A stretch of DNA of 64,000 bases from Hansfordia pulvinata (taxonomy: Eukaryota; Ascomycota; Sordariomycetes; Xylariales), in contig BJKQ01000008.1 in NCBI GenBank assembly GCA_006538405.1, positions 434,001 through 498,000 on the forward strand, in the 5' to 3' direction. Made by a program: the position numbers and the translations under genes. Of this stretch, positions 1-13,632 are shown piece after piece (positions within the stretch are counted from its first letter, which is position 1; the number at the start of each line of letters is the position of its first letter). The notes beneath the pieces were generated by a model. The model was not told where the DNA came from. It worked only from the letters and a program-made list of their open reading frames with translations, and did not search any database.

Positions 1-3000
1 ATATCGTAACGTAAGCTTTATTATAAATATAAGTTATAATATCGTTTTATATAAATATAAAGTAAATGTTTAAGATTATAATTTTATTAAAGCTATATAA
101 GTCGATAACGACCTTACTTTTACGTTTATCGTTTACGGTACGTTATATTATAAAGATAAGGTAATTAAATAAAAAGGGTTTTATAAGTTAAAACAATTTA
201 TTAACGGCTTATATATTATTAAAGGTCTTATTTATAACTTTTTAATCTTAAATATTAAAGCGGTAAATTCGTGAAGTTTAAAGCTAATTTTATTAGCCTT
301 TAATAAGGTTAATATATATTTTATCGTTTTTAAGTATTTTAATAAGGCTTTTATTAATTTAAACGTTATACTTATAAATTAAAGCGCGAATATTATCGGT
401 TAAGGAAAGGTTTTTATTATAAATATAAATTTTAAAGTCGATTATAATTTCGAAAAGGCCTTTAAGTTTAATAAGATTATTATAAGTGTCCTTTAACCAT
501 TAATTAAACGTAACGGGAAAGGGTTTTAAGGCAGCGTTAAGTTATAAGTTTACCGTTAATTTTAATCTTTAATTTAAGTCTTTATTTTATTTTATTTTTA
601 AAGTTAATATTAATATAATAAGGTCGGCCTTAAAAAGGTTTAAGTTATAAAAGGATTAATTTACGGTGGTTATAATTACGATAACGTGTTACGCGATAAG
701 TATTATACTTTATAAAACGGATAAGTTTATTACGGTTTTATTATTAATAACCGTTAAAATAACGAAAGCGTCGTTTTTTATTTACTTATAAAGTTTATTT
801 AAAAAAAGGTTTTTATAAATACGTAATAGCTTATTAATTATATTAATAATAAAAAAAAGGATAATTAATATAATTAAATTAAATTTAAACGGAATTAAAT
901 TTAAAGGTAATAAAAAACGTAAAGGACCGTGTTTAATTAATAAAGTTACGTTTTAATAAAAGATAATAATTAATAAGAATAAAAGCGGTAAAATAAAAAG
1001 GAATAATAATATAAGTAATTATTATAACCTTATAATTAATAAGAATATTACGCCGGAGAAACCGTATTAATATAATTACGCTTACGGCGAAGGTTAAAGA
1101 AATAATAAACTTAATAAAATCGATATTAACACCGTTAACACTTAATTAACCGGTGTTAAAAAGGACGTTTAAGGCCAGTTTTATTAAGTAAACTTATCCT
1201 TTTATTTAAGCTTATATATAAATTAAATCGAGGCCTTAATATATTAAAATAAAAAGGTTAAAATTAGCTTTCTTTAAAATTATAATATAATTATTAATAC
1301 CGTTAATAATATACGGCTTAATATTATAAATAATATAAGGAATACTTTATAATTAAGTTACGTTTATTAAAATTATAAAGGTACTCGTATTAAAGCATAT
1401 TAAAGTAAACTCGTTATTAAGTAAAGTTAAAACCGAGAGTTAAGTATAAGTGTATTAAGTGTTATTATTAAATTATATATTTTAATAAGGTTTCGTTATA
1501 ATAATAAAAGGAGGGGTTTACTTATTTATTATAAAGTAAACTTAAAAAGGAAAAGGTAAAATTATAATAAAATAAATAATAAAGTAATATTATAATTAAG
1601 TGTATAATAATAAGATTATATAACATGAATCGTAATTAATTTATATTACGGCGGTGTCGATAATATATTTTAAAGGTTTATTAAAAAAGGCGAAATAAAT
1701 AAACTTAATAATATTCTTTATATTAATTTCGGTATTATTATTAAGGGCGAACTCTTTATTAAATTCCTTTTTATTTATTTAAACCTTAAAATCGATATAA
1801 AGGTAACCGTTAATAATTAATTAAGCTTTTTTATCGGCGTAAATAAAAGCGTTTACGTTAACGAAAAGCTTATCGGTTAAGTATACTTTTTAAGCGTTAT
1901 AAACGGTTTTAATTTAACGATTAAATTAACGCGGGCTAAAGTTTCGACCTCCGCGATTATTATAACCGAACCCGCCGTGATTATTACTTTTTTAATTAAA
2001 ATTATTACTTTAAGTATTATTATTATAATTATTATTAAAGCGTTTATTATAAAACGTAAAGTAAGTATTATTTTAATTAACTTATTAATTATATAAGTTA
2101 TTATTATATTATTAAGGTTAATTAAAACCTTTATATTTATTATAATCGTTATAATAACCGTTAAAGCTATTACGGTAACCGTTATCGTTATCGTTACGGT
2201 AATTATTATAATTATTATAATAACCGCTTTAAATACGGTTATCCGCGCTTTAATAAGCTTTATCGGATTTTTACTTAAGCTTATAATTATTAATAACGAA
2301 AGTAAAATTAATTAATAAACCTTTATAATTTATAAAGGAGGGTAAGGCTTAAGGTTTTAACTTAAGGTTAATATAAGTTAATAAAAGGCCTTTACGAAAT
2401 AACACCTTTTCGCGGTGGATTCGTTACTTATTTATAATATATTAAAGGAAGGTATTAAGGATAATAATTTAATAAAAAAAGTTAATATGTTTTTATAAAG
2501 TAAGGTTTAATATATTAAAAATAAAAGCCGCTTATTATAAAACTCTATTTAAACCGGTATCCTTATAATCTTAAAGTAAAGAGGGAGTTTAAGATCGAAC
2601 CGAAACGTTAATAAGTATATCCTTTTTTATATAAGTTATAAATAAAATTTTATATATAACTTAAGTTTATAACGTTTTAAAATTATTAATTAACTTACTT
2701 AAAGCGTAATTAAGGTCCTTTAATATTATAATTTTAATAACTTTATTATATTAACCTATTTATTAAGATTAAGCCCCTTTATAAAGGAGGTTATTAAAAT
2801 TCTCCTTAATAACCTTAACTTAAGCGGGTTATTTAGCGTTTTAACGAATTAAATTAATAAATAAGTGTATATTTTATTAATAAGTTTTATTATTCTTATA
2901 ATAAAATTTTATAATAAGACTTTTAATTAAAATTAAGCCCTTAAAGGGTTCGAAAAATCCGATATAAGTAACCTTTTAATTAAAAAGGGCAGAATTAAAC

Positions 3001-6000
3001 TTTTATTAAGTGGAATAAGCCTTTATGGTTTTAACACTTACGTTTAAAAATAATTATTATAAAGAGAGAAAAGCATAAAGTTAAGCGGGAACGTTATTAA
3101 GGTTAAATAAAGCCTTATTATTACGGTTACCCGCGTTATTAATCTTAAATATAATATAAGATTATTACGTTAATATTAAAATACCGTTAATAAGTTTTAA
3201 TATAAACTTAATTTAAGTTTTAAAGTTTATCGTAAATATAAATATAAGTTATATGTAATTAAAATTAATATAGCTTTTTAAACTTATTATAAAATAAGGT
3301 TTAAGTAATAAGGATAACGTTTTAATATAAGGATAAAGATTAAATATAAGTTATAACGTTTTAAATATATTAATAAACAGTCCGGTAATTATATTAATTA
3401 AGATGTTTTTAATTAAAGTTTTAAATATAAAAGCGAAACTTAAACGGGAAAAACGTGATTATAATATAAGGGAAAAGGCTTAAAAACGGCGAAAAGGCTT
3501 TAATAATAAGGAGGAAATAAGAGAAAAGGAGGGGTTTATTAAAATAAAAATATAAGTAAATAATAAGTTTAAAAATTATTAAGCCGATTCTTATTAAGGT
3601 TTTTATTTTTACTTAATTTTAATATTATTAATATCTTTTTCCTTATCGGCCTTTTATTTTAATACGATTTCGTTTATTATAATTAAAATAAGCGTATTTA
3701 ACTTAATAAAGGTAAGCACGGGAAGTTCCGGTTATAATTATAAGGCATTTTAACGTTATTAATATTAAATAAAAAGGGAGATAATAAAAAGGGATAAATA
3801 TTATTCCGGCCTTAATAAAGATTAAAAAAGAAAGGAATTTAACGTTTTATAATAGGTTTTTTCGCTTATTAAAACTTATACGTTAATTTTAATAATAAAG
3901 TCTTATTAAATATCGGGTAAAAAGTGTGAAAAAGGTTACTTTTCGGTATAAAAACGTATAAAACGAGTTATAATAAGAAATGCTTATTAAAACCTGAAAT
4001 CGTTAATCACTTAAATAATAAGGTAAGCTTTAAGTTTTTAAGCGTTACGGTTATTTTATTTATAAAAGGGTTTTTAAATAAAAAAAGGGATAAGTTTAGC
4101 TTAATTAATATAAGTACGGATAACTTAAAAGTCGGGTTTTTTTTAAGTTATTTTAACGTGTTAAACTTATAAGTAATCGGTAATAAAATTAATAATAACA
4201 CGGCAGTTTTACTTATTATAAAGGAAATAAATTAAGTTAAAGCTTAAGTTTATATAAAACGTAAGTTAAAGGTTAAAACGCGAGCGAAATAAACACCGGT
4301 GTTCTTTATAATAAAGTTAATAATAATAAAAGGGTAATATATAATAAATAATAAGGCTTAATATAATTATAAAGCCGGTATATTAATAATACCGATTATA
4401 AGGCTCGGGTTATTATAATGTTTAAAACGTGTTTTTAAACATGTTATAAACGTATAAAAAGGGCGGTTAAGCGTGAAGGTCTTATTACCTTAATATAAAA
4501 GTTATTAATACTATAAGAATTACAATAATTATAATAATAAAGCGGTTTTAAATATTTACGGAAAAAAATTACTTTTAAAATCGAAATTTAAAGATATTAT
4601 TAATTATTATAACGTAATAATAAGTTTATAAGATTAAAGAAAAGAAGTTACTTTATTTATATAAGTAATTATTAATATATTCTTATATATTATAAGTGTG
4701 TAATTATTTATAAGTATTACGCTTAATAAATACGGTTTTATTAATAATTACGCCTGTGTACGTAACGGTGTTACGTATTACCTTAAGGCGTGTCACGACC
4801 TTTTTTATTATTAATAATAAGCCTTTACTTTTAAGGTGTTTACTTACGAAATATAATAATTATTTAAAATACGGCCTTATCTTTTATATTTTTAAGGATA
4901 ATATCTCTTTTATTATTTTAATATTAAGCGTTAAGCTTAATCTTTTAAGCTTTAAAGTCCTTTTTACGTTTTTAATCGTTAATTAATTTAAGTCGCTTAT
5001 TATTATTTTTATTATTATCCTTTTTATTTATAAGATTTTTACCTTTAAATATTTTAAGATATATAATTTTAAAAAATTAACGGTTAATAAAGAAATAATT
5101 AAGATTAATATTTTAATAAATATTAAAAATATAATTAAAAGTGTATATATCTTTTCTTAAAATAATCACACGCTTTACGTGAACAGTAAAAAGATTAATA
5201 ATTAAAGTAAATTAATATTAATTATATAATAATTATATATAATATTTACTTATAAATAATATAATTAAAAAACTTTTTAAAGTCTTTTATAAGGCCGTAA
5301 TTATAAAAGATTAATATTATAAATTTATCTTATATTATAAAGAGATCTTTTATATTAAATATTAAAAAGGGAGTTTAAAAATTAAAAAATTAAAACTTTT
5401 TTAATATCTTTAAATTTTACGGAGTGTAACGGTTATTATAACGTTAATTATAATTAAGAATAAAAAAAGTAATATAAAAGTAAAATCACGTACTTTTAAG
5501 CTTATATTTATATGCTTTTTTTTTACTTATAATTTTTCCGGTAACTTTATAAGTTAACGCTTTTCCTTATAATATTTTTTAAGCGGTAAATCGTTTTCTT
5601 ATAATTATTTAATTAAGATTCTTCTTAAAAGCCTTTCCGCTTATTATCTTTAATATGTTTATTTTTATTTTTTTATTATTATAATTTTTTATTTTTTATA
5701 TTATTATTTTCTTACTTATAATAATTATATATTAATAATATACTTATAACCTTAAAAAATTAAGTTTTAAGTTAATTATAATTAAAAGGTAATATAAATA
5801 TAAGTTAAATACTTATCTTTATATTATAAAATAATCTTTATTATATATTTATTAATTTTAACGCTTTATAATATAATTATTATTTTAATTTTAATAACTT
5901 TATAATAAGTATATACTTATACGTTTAAATTATTAAGCCGCTTAATAAAAGCTTTACTTTTTATAAAGTTATTAATAAATCACTTCCTTACCTTTAAAAG

Positions 6001-6640
6001 GGTAAAACTTTAATAATTAAAAGTGTTAAAATTTAAAAGATACGTAAAATAAATGGTTAATACCGATATAAAAAAAAATTTAATAACTTTATAATAATTA
6101 TATACCGACGCTTTTATATTAAAAAATTATTTAATAATATCGATAAAATTAATAAAGTTATTAATAAAATAAGTTAAGTTATAAATATAATAATAATATA
6201 AAGGTGTGAAAGTTTAAATAAAGTAATAATAATAAGCATAAATTAATTAATATTTAATAATTAATTTATAATAATTAAGTGAAGCCGTAAAAGTAAAGAT
6301 TTAAGTTAATTAAGTCCGGAAAAAAGTGGACCTTACTTTTTTTCTTTATTTTTTAAAATATTTTTATTATATATTTTAATTAATTTAATTAATTATAATA
6401 ATTTTAAATACGCTTTCACTCTTATTTTTTACCTTATATAACTTAAAAACGATTATTATATATTAATTATAAGAAAAATCCTTATAAAAAATAAAATATT
6501 CTCTTTTACTTATAAGGATTTAAGGCTTATAAATTAGATTTATAAGGATTTAAGGCTTATAAATCGGACTTAAAAGAATTTAACTTTTATTTATCGTACT
6601 TATAACGACTTAAATCTTAACGTAAAAGGTAGTTTTTAAT
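1..6640. repeat. RIP-degraded AT-rich repeat block
   Basis: The block is made almost entirely of A and T. Remaining C and G sit mostly in CG, CC, CT, GG or AG context. CpA and TpG are almost absent (none in the first 60 bases) while TpA is very common. This is the expected end point of repeat-induced point mutation, which turns CpA into TpA on both strands of duplicated DNA in Pezizomycotina. Stop codons are dense in every frame, and the longest frame (4756-4986, 76 codons) is low-complexity and looks like chance. The source is most likely one or more transposable elements, but I could not recognise the family. The block may continue to the left of the window. Confidence 0.9.
6511..6570. repeat. 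30-bp direct tandem repeat, two copies
   Basis: Units 6511-6540 and 6541-6570 share the core TATAAGGATTTAAGGCTTAT and differ by only two bases near the end (TTAGATT versus TCGGACT region). More diverged copies seem to follow to about 6610. It lies at the right edge of the RIP-mutated block and may be part of a terminal repeat of the lost element. Confidence 0.75.
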
Positions 6641-6660
6641 TTAAAGGACCTATCGCTTAA

Positions 6661-6720
6661 AACGGGTACCTACGGGTACCCAGGTTTTAGGCTGGGTCCC
6701 CCTGGGTACCCGTGGGTACC
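6661..6720. repeat. GGGTACC cluster at the AT-rich/GC-rich junction
   Basis: Four copies of GGTACC or GGGTACCC lie within 60 bases, with spacer variants such as CTACGGGTACCC and CTGGGTACCCGTGGGTACC. This is the point where base composition switches abruptly from AT-rich to GC-rich. Confidence 0.6.
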
Positions 6721-8543
6721 TTATTCGAAACCTTAAACCCACCAGCTACACCCATTGTCGTGGCTTGCAAGTCTGCCGACTTGTGTGATGGCGAACAAAG
6801 CTGGGCCGTATCCCGATTACCTAAGTTAGACCCCGCGACGCAGAAGGGAACTCTGATGGGCAGCAAGCCACCAGTCACGACCCGGACTCTTAGGTACTCG
6901 TACCTGAGCGGCCGAGCCCTGAGTCGAGTCGAAGCCTGGCGCATCGCCCAGTCTGTCTACCGCCTTGCGAGATGGTGGCGACTCTTGAGAATACGACGGG
7001 ACTCGGGGACCAGAATGAGGGGTGGCCTGGCCAGAGCCTGCGAAGAGAAGATGACATATTTCACGACGAGATCTGACGACGGGCCGAGGAAGCCTTGGGC
7101 GGGATGGCGAGGAAGTGGCGCGCGGAGGGTGGCCGAGATGCAGGCTGAGCCATGCAGGTCGGATTCGTCGCAATTTCCAATATGAGAAGCCGCCGGCGCC
7201 AAAGGTCTGCGGGCATGGTGTACGGTATGGTGGCCAACAAGCCTCGAAGTGGGCATCCGCCGCCTGGGCGCCAGCCAGCGGCGTCGGCCGCTTGCTCCGT
7301 GGCGGTGTGGGTGGCTGGGCCGGTGGCGAGTCGGCGGCGGTACTCGTATTGACGGCGCGCCGCCGGGACGGCAACGGACTCTCGGCTTTGGGTGGAGCGG
7401 GCGCCATCTTGCCCGTCAGGTAGATGGTGATGCTTTGTCAGGTGCGCGCCACGCCCGCTCACAGCCTCTGCGTCTGCCAGTGAAGGAGTCCTGCTGGCGG
7501 TGGCTGTGTGGCCCTCACATGGCAGGCCAGCGGCGAGTGGTTGGTCTTGTCTTTGCCATTGGAAATTTGGCTACTAGCACGTACGGCTGTGTTTGGAAGT
7601 CAGGGTGATCTCTGGTTGTTGACGTGGCCGCATGTTTCTGATGTTGAGCAATCCATGTCCGAGTAGGTATGTGGTGAGTGAGGTGGGTGGGTGGATGGGG
7701 ATCCAAATGGGATAGCAGGCGGTGTCCTGGTTAAGAGTACCGGTCCAGTCTTATTAGCCCGTGCCTTTGTGCACTCGTGCTCTTCCGTACTCCATGTTCC
7801 CATGATTAATCTCCTTGCCTCTTCCAGACGTCCACCACATCACCGTCCACACGTGCAATGAATGCAGTACTGCAGATATCAGATCAACGGAAGAATTAGG
7901 TTAGGTGCATATCAGGTACCTGAGTAGAAGAGGGTGGTCAGTCATGTACCGCTTAAAGACGCCCACGGCTCGGGTAGACAGACATCTTTCGACTTCGACA
8001 CATGTACGGTCAGCAAGCTAGGTACCTCCCAGCTTGAGACAGTCTTCACCGGATCACGTGCACGACTCGAGATGCCGACCTGATTGCATCAAAACAGCTG
8101 ATGACCTTGTGGGCTTTTCCCGTGGACTCGACACTGGTTTTGGACTACATGTACATTGGATTCGGGATTCGTCGACTGAAAGTACACAAGGTACCTAACC
8201 TGAGGCTGGTACTCAGTAAAGACGCCCGCGCTCTCGGAAGACGCGGGAATCCTTCACAGCCAGCCCAGCTACACCTTACCTAAGGTAGTACCTTACCGCG
8301 CTTTAAACCAGCGGTCACCAACACACGGCCTTAGGTAAGGAGCTGAGCTCCAGCTTGACGACGCCTCTTTGCTTCGTGCCGCCGAGTTGACCATCTCAGG
8401 AAGAGACACTCGCGTAGTCGTTATTCCACCTGTACGAGTATCCGGGGCAGAGCATTGGGGTCCCACATCCAGGCGGCACTCGAGATACCCCAGTCAGTCC
8501 AGGAAAGCTTGAGCCTCTCTCCCGACCAACCGAGATTCCCGCC
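6721..8543. other. Intergenic, no supported gene
   Basis: GC-rich DNA with several overlapping open frames on both strands (for example 6826-7407 minus). None has a recognisable domain and they run through each other, as expected by chance in GC-rich sequence. The stretch carries dispersed TACTCGTA-type motifs (about 6895, 7339, 8433) and AGGTACCT/TACCTTA motifs, plus the promoter of the aldolase gene at its right end. Confidence 0.5.
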
Positions 8544-9764
8544 ATGAGCTCCATCATCCGCAACAGCCTCCAACAGGCAAAGGCCTCGGGCGGCTTGTGC
8601 AAGGTACGTCCGCGTTCTGTTTTCTGGGCGACGACAACACTCCCCCTCGTTGTCTCCAGCTTCTCTCGTTCTCTGATCTCTTCGACTTCTTCGGGAAAAA
8701 TCACCCAACGGAAACAAATCCAAGTCTGGGAGGAGAAGCAGAAGAAGGAAGAATAAGGAAACCTCAACTCACTGTGTGCACACAACGATGCCGCCGCCGC
8801 CGCCGCTTCCGCTAATCCTTTGGGGGGAAAAAACCCTCCCCCCGGATTCACAGGCCTTCGGCGTCCGCCTCGTGACCAACCCGCAGATCGTCCAGCTGGC
8901 CCGCAACGCCGGCTTCGACTCGCTCTTCGTCGACCTCGAGCACTCGACCCTGTCGCTCGACTCCGCCTCGGCCCTGTGCTCCACGGCCCTGCACCTCGGC
9001 ATGACCCCCTTCGTCCGAGTCCCCTACCAGTGCGGCGACGGCATGGTCCAGCGCGTCCTCGACGCCGGCGCCCTCGGCGTCGTCTTCCCCCACATCCACT
9101 CCAGGGGTAAGGCGGTGGTTTTTCTATCTATCTAGCTTTGTTCTTTTGCGTGTCATGGCATTGAGTGGCACACGTGGGCATAAGTTGATATAACAGCGTC
9201 TACTTGGCTACCTACCTACCTATACACGTTACGAAGAACCAAACTAACTTAACCGGAAAACCTCCCCCTCCCCTACCAGCCGACGCCGAGGCAGCAGTCA
9301 GGATCTCAAAGTACCCTCCCCACGGCCACCGCTCCCTGACGGGCCAGCTCCCCGCCTTCTCCCTCCAGCCCACCCCGCCCTCCCGCCTCGCCGCCGAGTC
9401 CAACGCCTCCCTCTCCTCCGTCGGCCTCATGCTCGAGACCCGCGCCGCCCTCGCCGACGTCGACGCCATCGCCTCCGTCCCGGGGGTCGAGCTCCTGCTC
9501 GTCGGCTCCAACGACCTGGCCGCCGAGCTCGGGAGCCCCGGCGACTTCCGCGGCCCCCGGTTCCGCGCCGCCCTCGAGCGCGTCGCCGACGCCTGCCGCC
9601 GCCGCGGCGTCGTCTTCGGCCTCGCCGGCATCTACGAGGACGAGGACCTGCAGCGCTGGGCCCGCAGGGAGCTCGGCGCCGGCTACATGCTCGGCCAGCA
9701 GGACTCGGGCCTGCTCGCCCGGTCTGCCAAGGAGGTCGTCGCCGCCCTCGGCAAGATCGAGTAG
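8544..9764 (+). CDS. HpcH/HpaI aldolase/citrate lyase family protein
   Basis: Exons 8544-8603, 8854-9106 and 9280-9764 give 265 aa. Introns of 250 and 173 nt have GTACGT/CAG and GTAAGG/CAG borders. The ATG is in GCCATGA context and exon 1 runs in frame into the conserved core. Residues expected for the class II metal-dependent aldolases of the HpcH/HpaI family are present: the catalytic His in DLEH, Arg in FVRVP, the metal ligand Glu in MLET and Asp in GSNDLAAELG. These enzymes cleave or form 2-keto-4-hydroxy acids, classically 2,4-dihydroxyhept-2-enedioate, yielding pyruvate and an aldehyde. The substrate here cannot be told from sequence. No targeting signal is obvious, so it is probably cytosolic. 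The length matches the family. It is convergent with the helicase gene, 323 bp away. Confidence 0.88.
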
Positions 9765-10087
9765 GTTGGGCGGAAGAGGCGACAAGGGTCTCCCCAATCT
9801 CACGTCACACACCCCAGGTAGACTTCGAACCTCAGAGCGAGAAGTACCGTCTTGATCCAAGTGTCGTCTTGATCCACGTTGCTCGGCAGGAGCATGCTGA
9901 TCAGCCCGTCAACCGTGAAACTTCGCGGCTTGCAGACCGCTAGAGCAGACGGCGTCGTTGCAATGGACAATCAAGAGCTGATATTGGGTATCATTTCCCC
10001 ACTCCCCAAGGCGGGAAACATGGGCATTTGTAGTTACGAGTACAGCCTGCGAAGCAGCAACCAGCAACCCGTGTGTAAGCGGCATAA
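9765..10087. other. Short intergenic gap between convergent genes
   Basis: It holds the 3' ends of the aldolase and helicase transcripts. A TACGAGTAC motif lies near 10,036. No gene or RNA was recognised. Confidence 0.5.
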
Positions 10088-13000
10088 TCAGTCGCTAAAG
10101 TAGTCGTCGCCCTCGTCCTCTTCATCCTCGTCCTCATCATCGGATACAACGTGTCTCTGCCCGGTCCTCCCACGGTCAACCCTGCGTCCAACAGTAACAT
10201 CTGTCTCGCCATCATCCTCCGACGACAAGTCATTCGTCACAGTCGCTTGGGACAGTCCGCTGCTATTGCCTGACCTCTTGTCCCTCATCATTTGACTCAT
10301 TGTTGGCATGTCATCCTCGCTATCTTGCGTTACAGAGGACTGTGACATGACCAGCGTGCGCTTCTGCTGTCTGGGCTTCGCCGAAGCTGCCACGAGCGGC
10401 GGAGTCGGCGAGGTCGACCTTTGGCGCATACTCGATGTCATGACGGCACTCGACGTCCCCACATCATCACCAACAAGGAAACCCTCGAGGTCCGAGCCAT
10501 TGTCCGAGTCGTCCGTCAGGTCCAGATCGCTAGTGCGTCGACAGTCGTCGCCCTCATCCGCGCTCTCGTCGTAGATGCCTGAACGAGCTTGGGCTTTCTT
10601 GGGACGACCGCGTGGTTTGGCGGGCGTAATTTGCATCACATGCACATTGGACCCGGCTGTGCGTTTACGACCAGGCGCAGGCGCATCCTCTTCCGAAGGG
10701 GCCTGTCGTTTCCTACCTGCCACGGCTCGGCTCTGGGCATTGGCTGCTGCTTTCTTCGCAACGGGTGCCTTTCTCGGTTTGGCAGGGAGTGCTTTGGGTA
10801 GAGATGGAAGCTCTACCACTTCGTTCATCTCATCATCTCGTGATGCGACCTTTCGTTTCTTCTTCGGCGGTTCTCTGGAGGCGATCTCGTCGTCCTCCGA
10901 AACAACTCCCGGCGTGGGTAGTTCGTGATATCGGCTCTGGTCCGTGTCACCGTATGGCTTCACGAAACGATCAGTGGACGATTGGGACCTTGCGAGTTTG
11001 CGGAAAAGCCTCACGGCTCTCTTAGTGTGTTCTCCGTGCTGCAGCCCGACCGTCCTCCGCAAGGTCCTCTGGGCGGTTGGATGAGCTGTGAGGTCGATCT
11101 GCTCAATGTCTTCCATTTTTTCTTGGTGGAAGTAAGGGAGGTTCTTGTAGACCTTATTGAGCTCCTCGTTCTGGGCGCTCTTGAGTAAGACTCGGCCGAG
11201 GTCCGGTATCTGGACTGTGTCCTGCTCTTCTGCAGATTTCTTGGGGATCGGAGCTTTTATCGGATTTTTTGGTTTCGCGGTCGTTTGACGACTCACTAGA
11301 GCTGCCACACTCTGGAAGCCCGTCTCGACTCCGTCAGGCATATTGAATTTTTTCGGGGGTTTCTTCTTCCGCGCGGCTCCCCTCTTTGGCTCAGGCAGTC
11401 CTTGGGTCTGAGTGTTTTCCAGTGGTATCTCCACATGCCTCAAGTCCACTTCAGGGACGATTTCTCGCGGGACGATCCTGGTCGAGAGGTCATAACGAAA
11501 ATTGAACCTATCGCCGTCGCAGATCAGGGCCTGCATCTTTTCGTAACCGTCTTTAGATTCCAAGAATTTGTTTTCTTCTTTTCCTCGCATCAACAGCAGG
11601 ACCACGCGTCCCGCACGCTTCCTGCCTGTGCGGCCCATCCTCTGCAGCATCCTGATAGGAGACGAAGATGAGTCGTAGCAGATGATCAGGTCCACTTGGC
11701 CAATATCGAGACCTTCCTCGCCGATGGAAGTGGCGACGAGAACGTTGAATTCACCATTCTTGAACTTTTGAATCCTCTCAATCTGTTCGGCTTGTTTCAT
11801 GCCGCCAGAGTTCTTCGAGTCTGCTTGGCCGACAAACACAGCGGCACGGATCAGCGGTTTATGAATATTGAGGACGCGAACAATCTCCTCAGCGCTGGCC
11901 CGGTATTCGCTGAAGACAATGATTCTGGTGTTGGACGACTGGGTCCCCTCGCGGCCGTCGCCGGCGTCCATGAAATGATTCAAGACGGTGTCAGATAAGT
12001 GAGTGAGCTTTGGGTGGCTGACAAAATCGTCCTTGGACGCCCAAGCCCCAAGCTTATTCATCATTTCCTGAAAGCCGGGATGGTCGAGGATCTGGCGCTT
12101 CGTTTTGGATCCTTTGTTTCCCTTGGATTCGGTATCACTGCGAAACTCCACCATGTTGTCGTAAAAGGGCTTCATGCCATGGAAATTGAGGAGCTTGATG
12201 GAATGCGCCAGGCTCTGGAGCACAGTGAAGACGGCGGCCATCATGAATTTGACACCCTGGTTGGCCTGACGGCCAGCGTGACCCATCCAATCCTGCTTGG
12301 CCTTCATGAGGCCATACACAGTGAGGGACATGGCGTCACGGCCGTAGCGAATGCCTTGACTGCTCAATTTGTCGAGCAGTGGCTTCAAGGCCTTGGAAAA
12401 GAGGTCCTGTACAAGGAGCATCTCTTCGGAGGGATCCAGCAGCACGATGTCTTCATCCCTCTTGTGAACATACTGCCTGATATCCATCGAGTCCTCGGTG
12501 CGAATCTCGACTTGAGAGATGCCCAGGTTGTCGACAACCTCCTGGACGGCCTCCACTTTGGACCCGGGCGTAGCGGTCAGTGCTAGCACGCGAAAGCTCT
12601 TGGAGAAGCGCCGCAGGAACTCGACAACCCTGACGTAAGAGTAGTTTCCCGTGGCTCGGTGGGCCTCGTCTATGACGAGCAACGCGATGGATTTCGGGTC
12701 GGCCGTGCCGTGAGACAAGTCGTTTTCTAGTGTCTGCGGCGTCATGAAGAAGACGCGTCTCTCCTGCCACTCCTCGGCACGCAGTGCAGGAGACACCTCA
12801 CCGGTCAGAAGCGTCGTCTTGGACCTGGGGATACCAGCAATGTTGAAACAGGCGTCAACCTGCTGCGAAACCAGGGGCTTGGTGGGTGCAAGAAAGACAA
12901 TCTTTGCCGACTTTGTCCAACGGAAGAAGTTGAGCATGACGGTGGCGGCGATGAAGGTTTTGCCCAGACCAGTGGGCAGAGCAACCAGGGTGTTGTTAAA

Positions 13001-13632
13001 CAGGCCCTTCTTGACAATGGTGTACTGGTAGTCTCGAGTAGGGCCGAGATTGGTGGGGTAGACCCAGGTGCGCATGGCGGCGGGGTCTGTGTCATGATGG
13101 GTAGGGGGCTCAGGGGGGAGGTCAGCGCGAAAGACGCGATTCTTATTGGCGTTGTTGGGCTGCGACGGGCCTGGTCTCTCGACAGCGGTGTGGGAGGTGC
13201 CAAAGAGGGTAGTCTGCCGGTAGGCAGGGGCAGGGGCGCCAACAGGAGGTTGTCTGCTGAAGCCAGTGTAGGGATGTGATGCGCCAGAGTGATGGGGAGC
13301 AGGCGAGCCTGAAAAGGCGCCATTGGGAAAGTCGTCAAGGTCTATGATCGCGGGGAGGGCGGCAGCACCCACGGACCCGGATATCTGGGAATGGAGTCAG
13401 TGGGAGGAGGGCCAAGAAAAGTAGCGGCGGGATCACGGCATACAGCAGCGTGGGAGCCATGACGGCCCTGGTTGAAGCTATTCGCGAGGGGCACGTGGGG
13501 CTTTGCGAGGCCGGCGCTGGCGGTGGTGGGCCGAGCAGGCAAAGATGTTTTGGGCGGGGGAGGCAGAGAGGCGGCGGTCAGCAGGTCCTCATCACAGATG
13601 TCATCGTCAAAGTCGTCGTCGTCAAAATCCAT
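10088..13632 (-). CDS. mph1: ATP-dependent DNA helicase Mph1 (FANCM family)
   Basis: Exon 1 is 13632-13444 and exon 2 is 13384-10088. The 59-nt intron has a GTATGC donor, a CTGAC branch site and a CAG acceptor, and joins in phase 0. The product is 1161 aa, usual for fungal Mph1. It is an SF2 3'-5' helicase that remodels stalled replication forks and D-loops and limits crossovers. Visible motifs are Walker A LPTGLGKT (about residue 199), DEAH (about 302), motif III LTATPGS, and in the C-terminal helicase lobe SEYR, GEEGLDIGQVD and QRMGRTGRKR (about 644). A basic signal PPKKKRKV (about 903) suggests nuclear import. The N-terminus is an acidic MDFDDDDFDDD stretch typical of the family. The C-terminus is disordered, basic in the middle and strongly acidic at the end. 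The frame is intact. Confidence 0.95.

Noticed and set aside
4756..4986. 76-codon open frame inside the AT-rich block
   Set aside because: Hydrophobic low-complexity translation in RIP-mutated DNA; no domain and no coding signal.
6826..7407. 193-codon minus-strand frame and overlapping plus-strand frames
   Set aside because: Several mutually overlapping frames without recognisable domains, as expected by chance in GC-rich DNA.
10425..13000. Plus-strand frames opposite mph1, for example 11,999-12,586
   Set aside because: They are the complement of conserved helicase sequence and show no domain of their own.
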